Source of the DNA: JAJEAD01 sp965221555
GTDB lineage: Bacteria; Pseudomonadota; Gammaproteobacteria; HK1
NCBI GenBank assembly: GCA_965221555.1
Contig: OZ244895.1
Location: 1,426,001-1,490,000 of the forward strand
Length of the DNA stretch: 64,000 nucleotides
Direction: 5' to 3'
Position numbers and translations under genes: made by a program. A model generated the notes under the pieces. The model was not told the DNA's origin and did no database searches. It worked only from the letters and a program-made list of their open reading frames with translations. Within the stretch, counting starts at the first letter, position 1, and every line of letters begins with the position of its first letter. Below, piece after piece: positions 35,028 to 47,281 of the stretch.

Positions 35028-35239
35028 CTTCAAGCCGGACCGGGGGCCGGTAGGGGGCGCTGCCCGAGGACCTCGGCGGCTCGGGCGAAGGCGGGATCGG
35101 ACCCGTCTCGGGAAGCGCGGAACACGGCGATGGCGCGCATGGCGCAACGCTCGCCGCTCCGGGCGCCCAAGTCAATCGGCACTTGTGGAAGAATTCGCGC
35201 GCGGACGGCTGGAATCCGGGTGCCCGGGAGGAGACATCG

Positions 35240-36241
35240 ATGCAGGCGCTTCTGTGCAGGGAGTTCGGGCCCGTGGACGCGCTTGTGCTGGGCGAGCGGG
35301 AGTCGCCGGCGCCCGGTCCCGGAACACTGAAGATCGCGGTGCGCGCCTGTGGCATCAACTTCGCCGACGTGCTGATGGTCCAGGGGCTCTATCAGGAGCG
35401 CCCGGCCCTGCCCTTCAGCCCCGGCATGGAAGTCTCCGGAGTCGTGGCGGAGCTCGGCGAGGGCGTCACCGGCTTTGAGCCGGGGGACCGCGTGGCGGCG
35501 CTGTGCGGGCACGGCGGTCTCGCGGAAGAGGTCGTGGTCCCCGCCGCCGGCACCGTGCACATCGCCGCCAAGATGGACTTCGAAAGCGCCGCCGCCCTTC
35601 CCGTCGCCTGCGGCACCGCCCATGTCGGGCTCTCGCACCGCGCCGCCCTGCGCCGGGGCGAAGTGCTCCTCGTACACGGCGCGGCGGGCGGGGTCGGCCT
35701 CGCCGCGGTCGAGATCGGCAAGCTGATGGGCGCCACCGTCATCGCCACCGCGGGCAGCGAATCCAAGCTCGAGATCGCCGCCCGCCACGGCGCGGACCAA
35801 GTCATCAACTACCGCGAGGGCGGGTTCCGCGAGCCGGTCAAGGCGCTGACCGGCGGGCGCGGGGCGGACGTGATCTTCGACCCGGTGGGGGGCGCGGTCT
35901 TCGAGGAATCTCTGCGCTGCATCAACTGGGAAGGCCGCCTGCTCGTGGTCGGGTTCGCGAGCGGCACGATTCCCAAGGCGCCGGCCAATCTGCTGCTGGT
36001 GAAGAACTGCGCCGTGGTGGGTCTCTATTGGGGGGCCTACCTTCGCCGCGATCCCGCGGTTCTGATGGGAGCGTGGAGAACGCTGCTCGGCTGGCATGAC
36101 GAAGGACGGCTGCGTGCTCACGTGTCCACCGTCCATCCGCTTGAACGGGGAGCGGAGGCGCTCGCCGAGCTCGCGGAGCGCCGGGCGACGGGAAAGGTCG
36201 TGGTAAGGGTCGCGGGACCGAACGCGGGGGCGGTGCGATGA
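35240..36241 (+). CDS. NADPH:quinone oxidoreductase-type MDR protein
   Basis: 333 aa from ATG 35240 (GGAGGAG upstream). Zinc-free medium-chain dehydrogenase: ACGINFADVLMVQGLYQERP, FSPGMEVSGVVAELGEGVTG, LLVHGAAGGVGLAAVEIGKL and DVIFDPVGG. It reduces quinones or enoyl/enone substrates with NADPH. First of three genes joined by ATGA overlaps. Confidence 0.9.
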   Translation: MQALLCREFGPVDALVLGERESPAPGPGTLKIAVRACGINFADVLMVQGLYQERPALPFSPGMEVSGVVAELGEGVTGFEPGDRVAALCGHGGLAEEVVVPAAGTVHIAAKMDFESAAALPVACGTAHVGLSHRAALRRGEVLLVHGAAGGVGLAAVEIGKLMGATVIATAGSESKLEIAARHGADQVINYREGGFREPVKALTGGRGADVIFDPVGGAVFEESLRCINWEGRLLVVGFASGTIPKAPANLLLVKNCAVVGLYWGAYLRRDPAVLMGAWRTLLGWHDEGRLRAHVSTVHPLERGAEALAELAERRATGKVVVRVAGPNAGAVR

Positions 36242-37317
36242 GAATATGCGTGGTGGGAGCCGGCGCCATCGGGGGCCTGCTCGGGGTGAAGCTCTCGCTT
36301 GCCGGTCACGAAGTCGCGCTGGTGGCGCGAGGCCCGCACCTTGAGGCGATCCGCAGCCGCGGCCTGCGTCTCGTGATGAGCGACGGCACGGAACAGGTCG
36401 CAAGCGCAGTCGTCGCCACCGCGGACATCCGCGCCTGCGGGCCCCAGGACCTCGTCATCCTGGGCGTCAAGGCGCACCAGCTCCCCCCGATCGTCGACGA
36501 TCTGCGCGCTCTCTTTCACGATGACACCCTGGTGCTGCCCACCCAGAACGGGATCCCCTGGTGGTACTTCCACGCCCTGGAGGGCCCCTGGGAAGGTCGT
36601 GTGCTGCACAGCGTGGACCCCGGCGGGCGCCTCTTCGAGGGTATCGAGGCCCGCCGGATCATCGGCTGCGTCGTCTATCCCGCCGCGGAGATCGCGAGCC
36701 CCGGGGTCATCCGCCACATCGAGGGCCTGCGTTTCTCGGTGGGGGAGCTCGACGGCAGCCGCTCGGAGCGCATCCAGGCGATGGCCGACATGTTCGTGAC
36801 GGCCGGTCTCAAGTCCTTCGTGCTCGACGATGTCCGCTCCGAGATCTGGCTCAAGGCGTGGGGGAACCTGTCCTTCAATCCGATAAGCGCCCTTACCCAC
36901 GCCACCCTCGAGGACATCTGCCGCTTTGCGCCCTCGCGCGAGCTCGCCGCCACCATGATGCGCGAGGCGCAGGCGGTGGCCGAAGCACTCGGCGCGCATT
37001 TCCGGGTCAGCCTGGAGCGGCGCATTGCCGGGGCGCAGAACGTGGGCCGCCACAAGACTTCGATGTTGCAGGATGTCGAGGCGGGCAAGCGCCTGGAGGT
37101 GGAAGCGCTGATCGGGGCGGTAGTGGAGCTGGCCGAGGTGGCCGGCGTCGCGGTACCCGCGATCCGCACCATGCACGCCGCCACCCTGCTGCTGGACCAC
37201 GTCATCGGACAGGAAGGAGTACGGGTGCGCGCGGAAGCGATCGCGCCCGCCACGGGGGGCGCATCCGGACCCCGCGCCCCGGGCGCGCAAGGGAGCGCGG
37301 CTTCGCCCACCTCATGA
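36238..37317 (+). CDS. panE: 2-dehydropantoate 2-reductase (ketopantoate reductase)
   Basis: 359 aa. Rossmann motif MRICVVGAGAIGGLLGVKLS, then LGVKAHQLP, LPTQNGIPWWYF (the catalytic Lys is in the EIWLKAWGNLSFNP block), and HKTSMLQDVEAGKRLEVEAL in the C-terminal helical domain. NADPH-dependent step of pantothenate synthesis, though this family also has non-pantothenate members. Overlaps both neighbours by 4 bp. The C-terminal 25 residues are low-complexity. Confidence 0.88.
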   Translation: MRICVVGAGAIGGLLGVKLSLAGHEVALVARGPHLEAIRSRGLRLVMSDGTEQVASAVVATADIRACGPQDLVILGVKAHQLPPIVDDLRALFHDDTLVLPTQNGIPWWYFHALEGPWEGRVLHSVDPGGRLFEGIEARRIIGCVVYPAAEIASPGVIRHIEGLRFSVGELDGSRSERIQAMADMFVTAGLKSFVLDDVRSEIWLKAWGNLSFNPISALTHATLEDICRFAPSRELAATMMREAQAVAEALGAHFRVSLERRIAGAQNVGRHKTSMLQDVEAGKRLEVEALIGAVVELAEVAGVAVPAIRTMHAATLLLDHVIGQEGVRVRAEAIAPATGGASGPRAPGAQGSAASPTS

Positions 37318-37931
37318 ACGCGTTGCGTGACACCCTGCGGCGGAACCTGTCCGCCTTCGAGCGCCGCGAGCCCTCCGGGGCGCCGCTCAAGGCGGCCGCG
37401 GTGGCGATCGTGGTGCTCTTCGACCCGGTGCAGGCGGCGCAGTGCTTCCTCCTCACCCGGCGAAGCAGCCGGCTGCGCGGGCACAGCGCCCAGTACGCGC
37501 TGCCGGGCGGGCGTCTCGATGCGAACGAGACTCCGCCCGAGGCGGCGTTGCGCGAGCTGCGCGAGGAGCTCGGACTGTCACTGGGAGCGGACACGGTGCT
37601 CGGACTGCTCGACGACTACGAGACCCGGTCGGGCTACCGCGTCACGCCGGTCGTGGTGTGGGGCGGCTCCGCCGAGGCGCTCGTACCCAACCCGGACGAG
37701 GTGGCGCGGGTGTTCCGGATTCCGCTGGAGGAGCTCGACCACCCGGAGATCCCGGTGCTGGAGCACATCCCCGAGAGCGATCGCCCGGTGCTCTCCATCC
37801 CGCTGGCGACCGTGGGCCACCGCATCTACGCGCCAACCGCCGCGATGCTCTTCCAGTTCCGCGAGGTCGCCCTGTACGGGCGCGCCACGCGCGTCGACGG
37901 CTACGATCAGCCCCGCTTCGCGTGGGCCTGA
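37314..37931 (+). CDS. Nudix hydrolase, CoA pyrophosphatase-like
   Basis: 205 aa, starting in the panE stop (ATGA). A full Nudix box G-x5-E-x7-REL-x-EE-x-GL lies in GGRLDANETPPEAALRELRE and following residues, preceded by LLTRRSSRLRGHSAQYALPG, typical of the CoA-diphosphatase (NudL-like) group. It follows a pantothenate-pathway gene, which supports CoA turnover as its job. Confidence 0.88.
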   Translation: MNALRDTLRRNLSAFERREPSGAPLKAAAVAIVVLFDPVQAAQCFLLTRRSSRLRGHSAQYALPGGRLDANETPPEAALRELREELGLSLGADTVLGLLDDYETRSGYRVTPVVVWGGSAEALVPNPDEVARVFRIPLEELDHPEIPVLEHIPESDRPVLSIPLATVGHRIYAPTAAMLFQFREVALYGRATRVDGYDQPRFAWA

Positions 37932-38012
37932 GGCGCGGCTCGCGGCCGCCTCCCGGCGTCGCCAGTTCCGCCGGGCAACACAAGCCGACGGCGCCCGGCT
38001 CGCCCTTGCGCG

Positions 38013-40187
38013 TCAGCCCGTGCGGCGTACTTCCCGCACGTTCGGGATCCGGCCGACCCGATCGATGAGCCGGCTGAGCTGAGCGAGATCGGTCACCTCC
38101 ACCCGCATCTCGATCGCCACGCTGCGCTCCGGTTCGGTTCGGGAGTGTAGCGACTCGACATTGATCTTGTCGTTGGCGACCAGCGTGGTGATGTCGCGCA
38201 GCAAGCCCTTGCGGTCGCGCGCTTCGACGAACAGCTCGACCGGGTAGGTGGCGACGCTGGAGTCCTCCCACTCGACCTCGATGATCCGGCTTCGGTCCTC
38301 TCCCGCGAGCCGCAACAGGTTTGCGCAGTCCTCGCGATGGATGCTGACGCCCCGCCCGCGGGTGATGAAGCCCGCAATCGGCTCCGGGGGCATGGGCTTG
38401 CAGCACTGGGCGAGGTTGGTGAGCAGGTCTCCTACGCCACTGATGCTCACGTCGCCCCCTCGGCGAGGGCGGGCGGGCCGGGGCGCACTCGGCTCGGGCG
38501 GCGCCTCTACCGGCCGCGGGACCTGGAGCTGAAGGGCGGAGACGAGTTGCCCGCTGGTGACGTCGCCGCCGCCGATCGCGGCGAGCAGGTCGTCGAATCG
38601 CGGGTAATTGAAGCGCCGAAGCAGGGCGTCTCGATCCGGCTGTGCGATTCCGAGCCTTCGCAGCTCCCGGTTCACGATGTCCTGGCCGGCCGAGAGGTTG
38701 CGGTCGTGGTCCTGAAGGCGGAACCAGTGTCGGACCTTGGATCTCGCCCGGCTGGTCTTGAGGTAGCCGAGATGCTGGTTGAGCCAGTCCCGGCTGGGAG
38801 TACCGTTGCGGGCGGTGAGGATCTCGACGCGGTCGCCGGATTCGAGCGGGCGGGTCAGCGGCACCATCGCGCCGTTGATCTTCGCCCCGCGACAGCGGTG
38901 TCCGACATCGGTGTGGATCTGGTAGGCGAAGTCGAGCGCGGTGGCGCCGGAAGGCAGGTCGAGGATCTTCCCGCGGGGGGTCATCGCGTAGACCCGGTAG
39001 CTGAAGAGCTCCGAGCGCAGCTGGTCCAGGAAATCGGCGCCGCCGACGGCGCTCTCGGGCTCCTCGAGCACGTGCTTCAGCCACTCGATGCGGGCGTCGA
39101 GGTCGCGGTCCCGGCCCGCCGCGCCCTCCTTGTATCGCCAGTGGGCGGCTACCCCGTACTCCGCATGCTCGTGCATCTCGTGGGTGCGGATCTGCACCTC
39201 GAGGGTCTTGCCCTCGGGGCCGATCAACGCGGTGTGCAGAGACTGGTAGCGGTTGGGCTTGGGAGTGGCGATGTAGTCGTCGAACTCCCGGGGAATGTGA
39301 CGCCAGCGTGAATGCACCACGCCGAGCGCGGTGTAGCAGGCGGCCACGTCGTCGACGAGCACCCGCAACGCCCGCAGATCGAACACCTGATCGAAGCCTG
39401 CGCCCTTGGCCTTCATCTTGCGCCAGATGCTGTAGATGTGCTTCGGACGGCCGCTCACCTCGGCCCTGATGCCCTGGGCGCGCAGCGCTCCCGCGAGCTC
39501 GCGCGTCACCTTCTCGACGTAGCGTTCGCGGTCCGCGCGGCGCTCGTCGAGACGCCGCGCGATGTTGATGTAGGTCGAGGCGTCGAGCTCGCGAAAGGCG
39601 AGATCCTCGAGCTCGGACTTCAAGTGGCGGATGCCGAGGCGGCCCGCGAGCGGCGCATGGACCTCCAGGCACTCTCCCGCGATGTCGGCGCGCTGCTCCG
39701 GCGGGCGGGTCTGGATCCGGCGCATGAGGGCGACGCGCTCCGCGAGCCGGATCAGGAGCACGCGGGCATCTTCGGCGAGCGCTATCAGCAGCTTGCGCGC
39801 GCGCTCGATCTGGGTGGGGTCCGGCCGATCGCTCGTGTTGGCTCCATGGCGGTACTCTCCGAGGCTGCCCATGCGTTGCGCACCGCTCACCAGGTCCGCG
39901 ACGGCGGGGGAGTGCGTTTCCGAGATCATTCCGGGCAGGCGCTCCCGCGCTTCGACCGCGGGCAGCAGCAGCCCGGCGACGAGGGTGTCGGGGTCCAGGC
40001 CCAGCTCGGCGAGCACCAGAGCGGTGTCCACGCCGTGACGCGCGACGGGGTCCGCAAGGCAGGCGGCGAAGCGCGACCAAGCATCCGCAAGCCGTGACTC
40101 CGTCTCCGGAGAGCGCCGCCGCGCCGCTTCGAGCAAGGGACGGGGCAGTTCCACCGCGGGCGTCTCGCCGGGATCGGGGCGGACCAT
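38013..40187 (-). CDS. relA: GTP pyrophosphokinase RelA
   Basis: 724 aa. The N-terminal HD domain is degenerate (VARHGVDTALVLAELGLDPD...LLLPAVE, no HD-x-x-ED). The synthetase has EFDDYIATPKPNRYQSLHT, the EXDD form of monofunctional RelA, and QIRTHEMHEHAEYGVAAHW. TGS (GKILDLPSGATALDFAYQIH), a zinc-finger-like segment (LAQCCKPMPPEPIAGFITRG) and C-terminal ACT follow. It makes (p)ppGpp on stalled ribosomes. Its ATG immediately follows the cca stop codon. Confidence 0.95.
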   Translation of the reverse strand: MVRPDPGETPAVELPRPLLEAARRRSPETESRLADAWSRFAACLADPVARHGVDTALVLAELGLDPDTLVAGLLLPAVEARERLPGMISETHSPAVADLVSGAQRMGSLGEYRHGANTSDRPDPTQIERARKLLIALAEDARVLLIRLAERVALMRRIQTRPPEQRADIAGECLEVHAPLAGRLGIRHLKSELEDLAFRELDASTYINIARRLDERRADRERYVEKVTRELAGALRAQGIRAEVSGRPKHIYSIWRKMKAKGAGFDQVFDLRALRVLVDDVAACYTALGVVHSRWRHIPREFDDYIATPKPNRYQSLHTALIGPEGKTLEVQIRTHEMHEHAEYGVAAHWRYKEGAAGRDRDLDARIEWLKHVLEEPESAVGGADFLDQLRSELFSYRVYAMTPRGKILDLPSGATALDFAYQIHTDVGHRCRGAKINGAMVPLTRPLESGDRVEILTARNGTPSRDWLNQHLGYLKTSRARSKVRHWFRLQDHDRNLSAGQDIVNRELRRLGIAQPDRDALLRRFNYPRFDDLLAAIGGGDVTSGQLVSALQLQVPRPVEAPPEPSAPRPARPRRGGDVSISGVGDLLTNLAQCCKPMPPEPIAGFITRGRGVSIHREDCANLLRLAGEDRSRIIEVEWEDSSVATYPVELFVEARDRKGLLRDITTLVANDKINVESLHSRTEPERSVAIEMRVEVTDLAQLSRLIDRVGRIPNVREVRRTG

Positions 40188-41543
40188 CTACCCGCGCTCC
40201 GCGAGCACTGCGTCGATGATGCGGTTCGCGTCGCGCCAGTTCTCCTCGTCCTGGACCTCGCGGCAGCGCTCGAGGATCCCCGAGAACTCGGGTCCGGGGG
40301 TGAGGCCGCGCGCGACGAGGTGGCGTCCCATCACCACGTCTCGCGGGGGCCCCTCCGCGACCAGGTGGTGGCGCGCCTGCGCGAGAAAGCGCTCGCCGGG
40401 AGGCGATCTGCGCACCTCTCCGGTGCGCCCGAGATGGTCGGCCTGCGCCACTCTCACCAGGAGCGCGAACGACACTGCGTCGGCGTCGAGCTTGCGGGCG
40501 AGACGCCGGTAGGCCTTCGCGGTGGCCCCGTTGCGCACGAAGAGGGCGGGTGCGAGATGATGCAGGACCAGGGCCGAGACCCGGCGCACGAGGCTCTTCG
40601 GGGCCCGCAGGCGCTCGAGCAGCGCGCGGGTCGGCTCGACGCCGCATTCGGAGTGCCGGGGCGAGCGGATGCGACCATCCGCGTCGGTGCGGGTGCACAG
40701 CGGCTTGCCCAGGTCGTGGCAGAGCGCGCCGAGCATCAGGGCGAGATCGTCGTCGCCTCCGTCGCGAAGCCGGGCCGCTTCGTCGATCACCAGCAGCGTG
40801 TGTACCCAGACATCGCCTTCGGGGTGCCACTCGGGGTCCTGGGGCACGCCGACGAGAGCGGCGATCTCGGGAAAGAAGCGCAGCAGCCCGCTCTCCTCGA
40901 GGAAGCGCAGGCCCGCCGATGGCCGGCGCCCCCGCAGGAGCAGCTTGCGAAGCTCCTCGAAGATGCGCTCGCCCGACACCTCGTCGAGAGGCGCCTGTCG
41001 GCAGAGGTCGACGAGCACCGGGTCGGCCGACATCTCGAAGCGGGCGATGAACTGCGCCACTCGCAGCGCCCGCAGGGGGTCCTCGGGGAAGGCGCGCGGA
41101 TCGGTGGCGCGGAGCACGCCGCGTTCCAGGTCGCGCCGTCCTCCGAAGGGGTCGATGATCTCGCCGCTGAGGGGGTCACGGGAGATGCTGTTGATGGTGA
41201 GATCGCGCCGGCGGGCCGCGCTCTCGAAGTCGAGGTGGGGATCGCTCGCCACCGCGAAGCCGCGGTGCCCGGCCGCGACCTTGCTGTCGCGGCGCGGCAA
41301 CGAGAAGTCCGCGTCGACCTGGGCGAGGCGCAGCACTCCGAAGCTCTCTCCCACCCGCAGCACGCGGCCGAATGACGCGAGGAGGTTTTCCAGCGCGGTG
41401 AGGTCGAGCCCGAAGACCTCGATATCGACATCCTTGGGGTCGAGCCCCAGGAGCTGGTCGCGTACGTGGCCGCCGACGAGAAGGGCCCGCCCGCCCGCTG
41501 CCTTCACCGCGCGCGCGATGTCCAGGATCACCGGATCCAGCAT
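40188..41543 (-). CDS. cca: CCA-adding tRNA nucleotidyltransferase with HD domain
   Basis: 451 aa from ATG 41543. Class II polymerase beta fold: ALLVGGHVRDQLLGLDPKDV then DIEVFG (catalytic Asp pair), RRRDLTINSI, DPFGGRRDLERGVLRATD, EDPLRALRVAQFIARF. A C-terminal HD domain (LMLGALCHDLGKPL; LVLHHL) is as in bacterial multifunctional CCA enzymes. It repairs or adds the 3' CCA of tRNA. TAG abuts the relA ATG. Confidence 0.92.
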   Translation of the reverse strand: MLDPVILDIARAVKAAGGRALLVGGHVRDQLLGLDPKDVDIEVFGLDLTALENLLASFGRVLRVGESFGVLRLAQVDADFSLPRRDSKVAAGHRGFAVASDPHLDFESAARRRDLTINSISRDPLSGEIIDPFGGRRDLERGVLRATDPRAFPEDPLRALRVAQFIARFEMSADPVLVDLCRQAPLDEVSGERIFEELRKLLLRGRRPSAGLRFLEESGLLRFFPEIAALVGVPQDPEWHPEGDVWVHTLLVIDEAARLRDGGDDDLALMLGALCHDLGKPLCTRTDADGRIRSPRHSECGVEPTRALLERLRAPKSLVRRVSALVLHHLAPALFVRNGATAKAYRRLARKLDADAVSFALLVRVAQADHLGRTGEVRRSPPGERFLAQARHHLVAEGPPRDVVMGRHLVARGLTPGPEFSGILERCREVQDEENWRDANRIIDAVLAERG

Positions 41544-41576
41544 GTGCGCATCATAGCCTCCGGCGCGCCCGCGCTT

Positions 41577-41670
41577 AACCCGCAGTTTCACTGATTTTCG
41601 GTCGCTTCGGGCGCCGGGATGCCGTGATCGCAGGAAGCACGGCCCGAGAAATCGGTGAAACATCCGGGTT
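41577..41670. repeat. repeat family A, 94-bp internally deleted copy
   Basis: Ends AACCCGCAGTTTCACTGATT and AATCGGTGAAACATCCGGGTT form a 21-bp imperfect inverted repeat. The middle keeps GCTTCGGGCGCCGGGATGCC and GTGATCGCAGGAAGCACGG, then jumps straight to the right end. It lies between cca and gcvH. Confidence 0.75.
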
Positions 41671-41737
41671 AGACTGCTCCCGTCATCGTCCGTCCCCGCC
41701 GCGGGGCATGGCGGGAGCCCCATCGAAGGAGTGTGCC

Positions 41738-42115
41738 ATGAGCGAGATGAAGTTCACCGAAGACCACGAATGGATCCTGATGGAGGACGACGAGGTCGCG
41801 GTGGTGGGCATCACCGATTACGCTCAGGACCAGCTCGGAGAGCTCGTATTCGTCGAGCTTCCGCAGATCGGCAGTGAATGGTCGCAGGGCGGGGAAGCGG
41901 CGGTCATCGAATCGGTCAAGGCGGCCGGCGAGGTCAAGGCCCCCGTCGCCGGTACCGTGGTGGAAATCAACGAAGCGCTGGTGGACGAGCCGGAGCGAGT
42001 CAACGCCGATCCGACCGGAGAGGGCTGGATCATCAGGATGCGGGTGAACGACCCCGAAGAGCTTGAGACGCTGATGGACGCGGAACAGTACGAGACCTAC
42101 GTCGGCGCGCTCTGA
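41738..42115 (+). CDS. gcvH: glycine cleavage system H protein
   Basis: 125 aa; GAAGGAG before the ATG. KFTEDHEWILMEDDEVAVVG is the family start, and K61 in VIESVKAAGEV is the lipoylated lysine. It shuttles the methylamine group between P, T and L proteins. Followed after 175 bp by gcvP; no gcvT is found in the window. Confidence 0.96.
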   Translation: MSEMKFTEDHEWILMEDDEVAVVGITDYAQDQLGELVFVELPQIGSEWSQGGEAAVIESVKAAGEVKAPVAGTVVEINEALVDEPERVNADPTGEGWIIRMRVNDPEELETLMDAEQYETYVGAL

Positions 42116-42290
42116 CCGAGATGCCGATCGCGTCTTTCGCCGCGAACGCCGATGTACCCGGATTGACCGGGCAGCTCGCCACGAGGCGTATCGCCCGCTT
42201 CACCCGGCGCTCCATCCGCGCGCAGCGGCAGTCCACGGGTCTGATTCCGGCTACGCCGGGTCGGGGGGTCCGTCGAAGAGGGGGGTGAAC

Positions 42291-45209
<2,919 letters not shown>

Positions 45210-45258
45210 CGCCGCCACGGCGCCGCCCGCCTTGCATTCCGGGTATCGAGAAAGGAAA

Positions 45259-45294
45259 ATGGCGCGTCTCGCACGCGAATATTCTTTTATATAA
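45259..45294 (+). CDS. possible 11-codon leader peptide before prpE
   Basis: ATG with AAAGGA immediately upstream opens MARLAREYSFI and stops in an AT-rich patch that precedes the propionate operon. Too short to claim as a gene; it may be a regulatory leader or chance. Confidence 0.2.
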   Translation: MARLAREYSFI

Positions 45295-45306
45295 CAACAA
45301 GTTGTG
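45280..45306 (+). promoter_or_regulatory. AT-rich promoter/operator candidate of propionate operon
   Basis: The only AT-rich patch in this region (TTCTTTTATATAAC) runs into ACAAC-AA-GTTGT (45294-45305), a small inverted repeat 50 bp before the prpE GTG. TATATA could act as a -10; no -35 is clear. Confidence 0.35.
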
Positions 45307-45355
45307 AGTAGTCCGGGCGAGACCGGACAGCGCAGCCAGCCGGGAGGTAGTCAGC

Positions 45356-47251
45356 GTGGGCCGCTACGCGGAAATGTACTCTCGCTCCCTCGACGACCCG
45401 CACGGGTTCTGGGGCGAGGCGGCGGAGTCCATCCACTGGGACGAGCGCTGGGACACGGTGCTCGATGCGCGCCGTCCTCCCTTCTACCGCTGGTTTGCGG
45501 GGGGCGTGATGAACACCTGCTACAACGCCCTCGACCTGCACGTGGAATCGGGCCGGGCGGATCAGCCCGCTCTGGTCTACGACAGTCCGCTCACCGGCAC
45601 CGTGAGACGGTTCACCTACGCGGAGCTTCTGAACAAGGTCGCACGCTTCGCGGGCGTGCTGGCCGGGCAGGGAGTGGGCAAGGGGGACCGGGTCATCATC
45701 TACATGCCGATGGTGCCGCAGACGGTGATCGCGATGCTCGCCTGCGCCCGTCTTGGCGCCGTGCACTCGGTCGTTTTCGGCGGCTTCGCCGCGAACGAGC
45801 TCGCGGTGCGCATCGACGACGCCACGCCGAGCGTCATCGTTTCCGCGTCCTGCGGCCTCGAGCCGGGACGCGTGGTCGAGTACAAGCCGCTGCTCGACCG
45901 GGCGATCGAGCAGAGTCGGCACAAGCCGAAGCGCTGCATCATCCTGCAACGCAAGGCGCTTCCCTGCGAGCTCACGCCGGGCCGGGACCTCGACTGGAAG
46001 GCGGAGATGGACGGCGCGCAAGCGCACCCTTGCGTCCCGGTGGCGGCCACCGATCCTCTGTACATCCTCTACACCTCGGGAACCACCGGGCAGCCGAAGG
46101 GCGTGGTGCGCGACAACGGCGGCCACGCGGTGGCCCTCAAGTGGTCGATGAAGCACATCTACGCGGTGGAGCCGGGCGAGGTGTTCTGGGCCGCCTCCGA
46201 CGTGGGCTGGGTAGTGGGCCACTCCTACATCGTGTACGCCCCTCTCCTGAACGGGAGCACCACCATCCTCTACGAAGGCAAGCCGGTGGGCACACCGGAC
46301 GCGGGCGCATTCTGGCGGGTGCTCTCCGAGCATGGCGTGGACGTCATGTTCACCGCCCCCACCGCGTTTCGCGCGGTCAAGCAGGAGGATCCGCGGGGAC
46401 GCCTGATCGCGGACTACGACCTCTCCCGGTTCCGCACCCTGTTTCTCGCGGGCGAGCGTACCGATCCCGACACCCTGCATTGGGCGAAGAGCAAGCTCGG
46501 GGTGCCGGTCATCGACCACTGGTGGCAGACCGAGACGGGCTGGTCGATCTGCGCGAACTGCCTGGGGGTCGAGGCGATGCCGGTGAAGGCCGGCTCTCCC
46601 ACGATGCCGGTGCCAGGCGTCGCGCTCGACGTCGTCGGCGCGGACGGAAAGCCGCTGCGCCGGGGCGAGATCGGGGCGCTGGTGGTAAAGCTGCCCCTGC
46701 CTCCGGGCACCCTGCCCACCCTGTGGAACGCCGACGAGCGTTACGTCGATTCCTACCTGCGCGAGTTCCCGGGCTACTACAAGACCGCGGACGCGGGCTA
46801 CATCGACGAGGACGGATACGTCTTCGTGATGGCGCGCACCGACGACATCATCAACGTGGCGGGTCATCGTCTTTCCACTGGTGCGATGGAGGAGGTCCTC
46901 GCGGGCCATCGCGATGTCGCGGAGTGTGCGGTGATCGGAGTGGCCGACGGGCTCAAGGGTCAGCTCCCGCTCGGATTCCTGGTGCTGAACGCGGGATGCG
47001 CGCGCGAGCACGAGGTGATCGTCGCCGAGGAAGTGCAAAGGGTGCGCGACCAGATCGGGCCGGTTGCCGCGTTCAAGAACGCGCTCGTGGTAAAGCGTCT
47101 GCCGAAGACCCGTTCGGGCAAGATTCTCAGGGGCACGATGGCGAAGATCGCCGACCGCGAGGAATGGCGCATGCCCGCCACCATCGACGATCCCGCCATC
47201 CTGGACGAGATCACGCACGCTCTGAAGACGATCGGCTACGCGGGGGAGTGA
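45356..47251 (+). CDS. prpE: propionyl-CoA synthetase (acetyl-CoA synthetase family)
   Basis: 631 aa, GTG start after GGGAGG. AMP-forming acyl-CoA synthetase: ILYTSGTTGQPKGVVRDNGG, WWQTETGWSICANC, YYKTADAGYIDEDGYVFVMA, and the acetylatable lysine in PKTRSGKILRGTMAK. The RYAEMYSRSLDDPHGFWGEA opening is characteristic of PrpE. It activates propionate for the mutase/carboxylase route encoded next. Confidence 0.92.
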   Translation: MGRYAEMYSRSLDDPHGFWGEAAESIHWDERWDTVLDARRPPFYRWFAGGVMNTCYNALDLHVESGRADQPALVYDSPLTGTVRRFTYAELLNKVARFAGVLAGQGVGKGDRVIIYMPMVPQTVIAMLACARLGAVHSVVFGGFAANELAVRIDDATPSVIVSASCGLEPGRVVEYKPLLDRAIEQSRHKPKRCIILQRKALPCELTPGRDLDWKAEMDGAQAHPCVPVAATDPLYILYTSGTTGQPKGVVRDNGGHAVALKWSMKHIYAVEPGEVFWAASDVGWVVGHSYIVYAPLLNGSTTILYEGKPVGTPDAGAFWRVLSEHGVDVMFTAPTAFRAVKQEDPRGRLIADYDLSRFRTLFLAGERTDPDTLHWAKSKLGVPVIDHWWQTETGWSICANCLGVEAMPVKAGSPTMPVPGVALDVVGADGKPLRRGEIGALVVKLPLPPGTLPTLWNADERYVDSYLREFPGYYKTADAGYIDEDGYVFVMARTDDIINVAGHRLSTGAMEEVLAGHRDVAECAVIGVADGLKGQLPLGFLVLNAGCAREHEVIVAEEVQRVRDQIGPVAAFKNALVVKRLPKTRSGKILRGTMAKIADREEWRMPATIDDPAILDEITHALKTIGYAGE

Positions 47252-47281
47252 GCCCGAGTCGCCGGACTTCGGACTGAGTGC

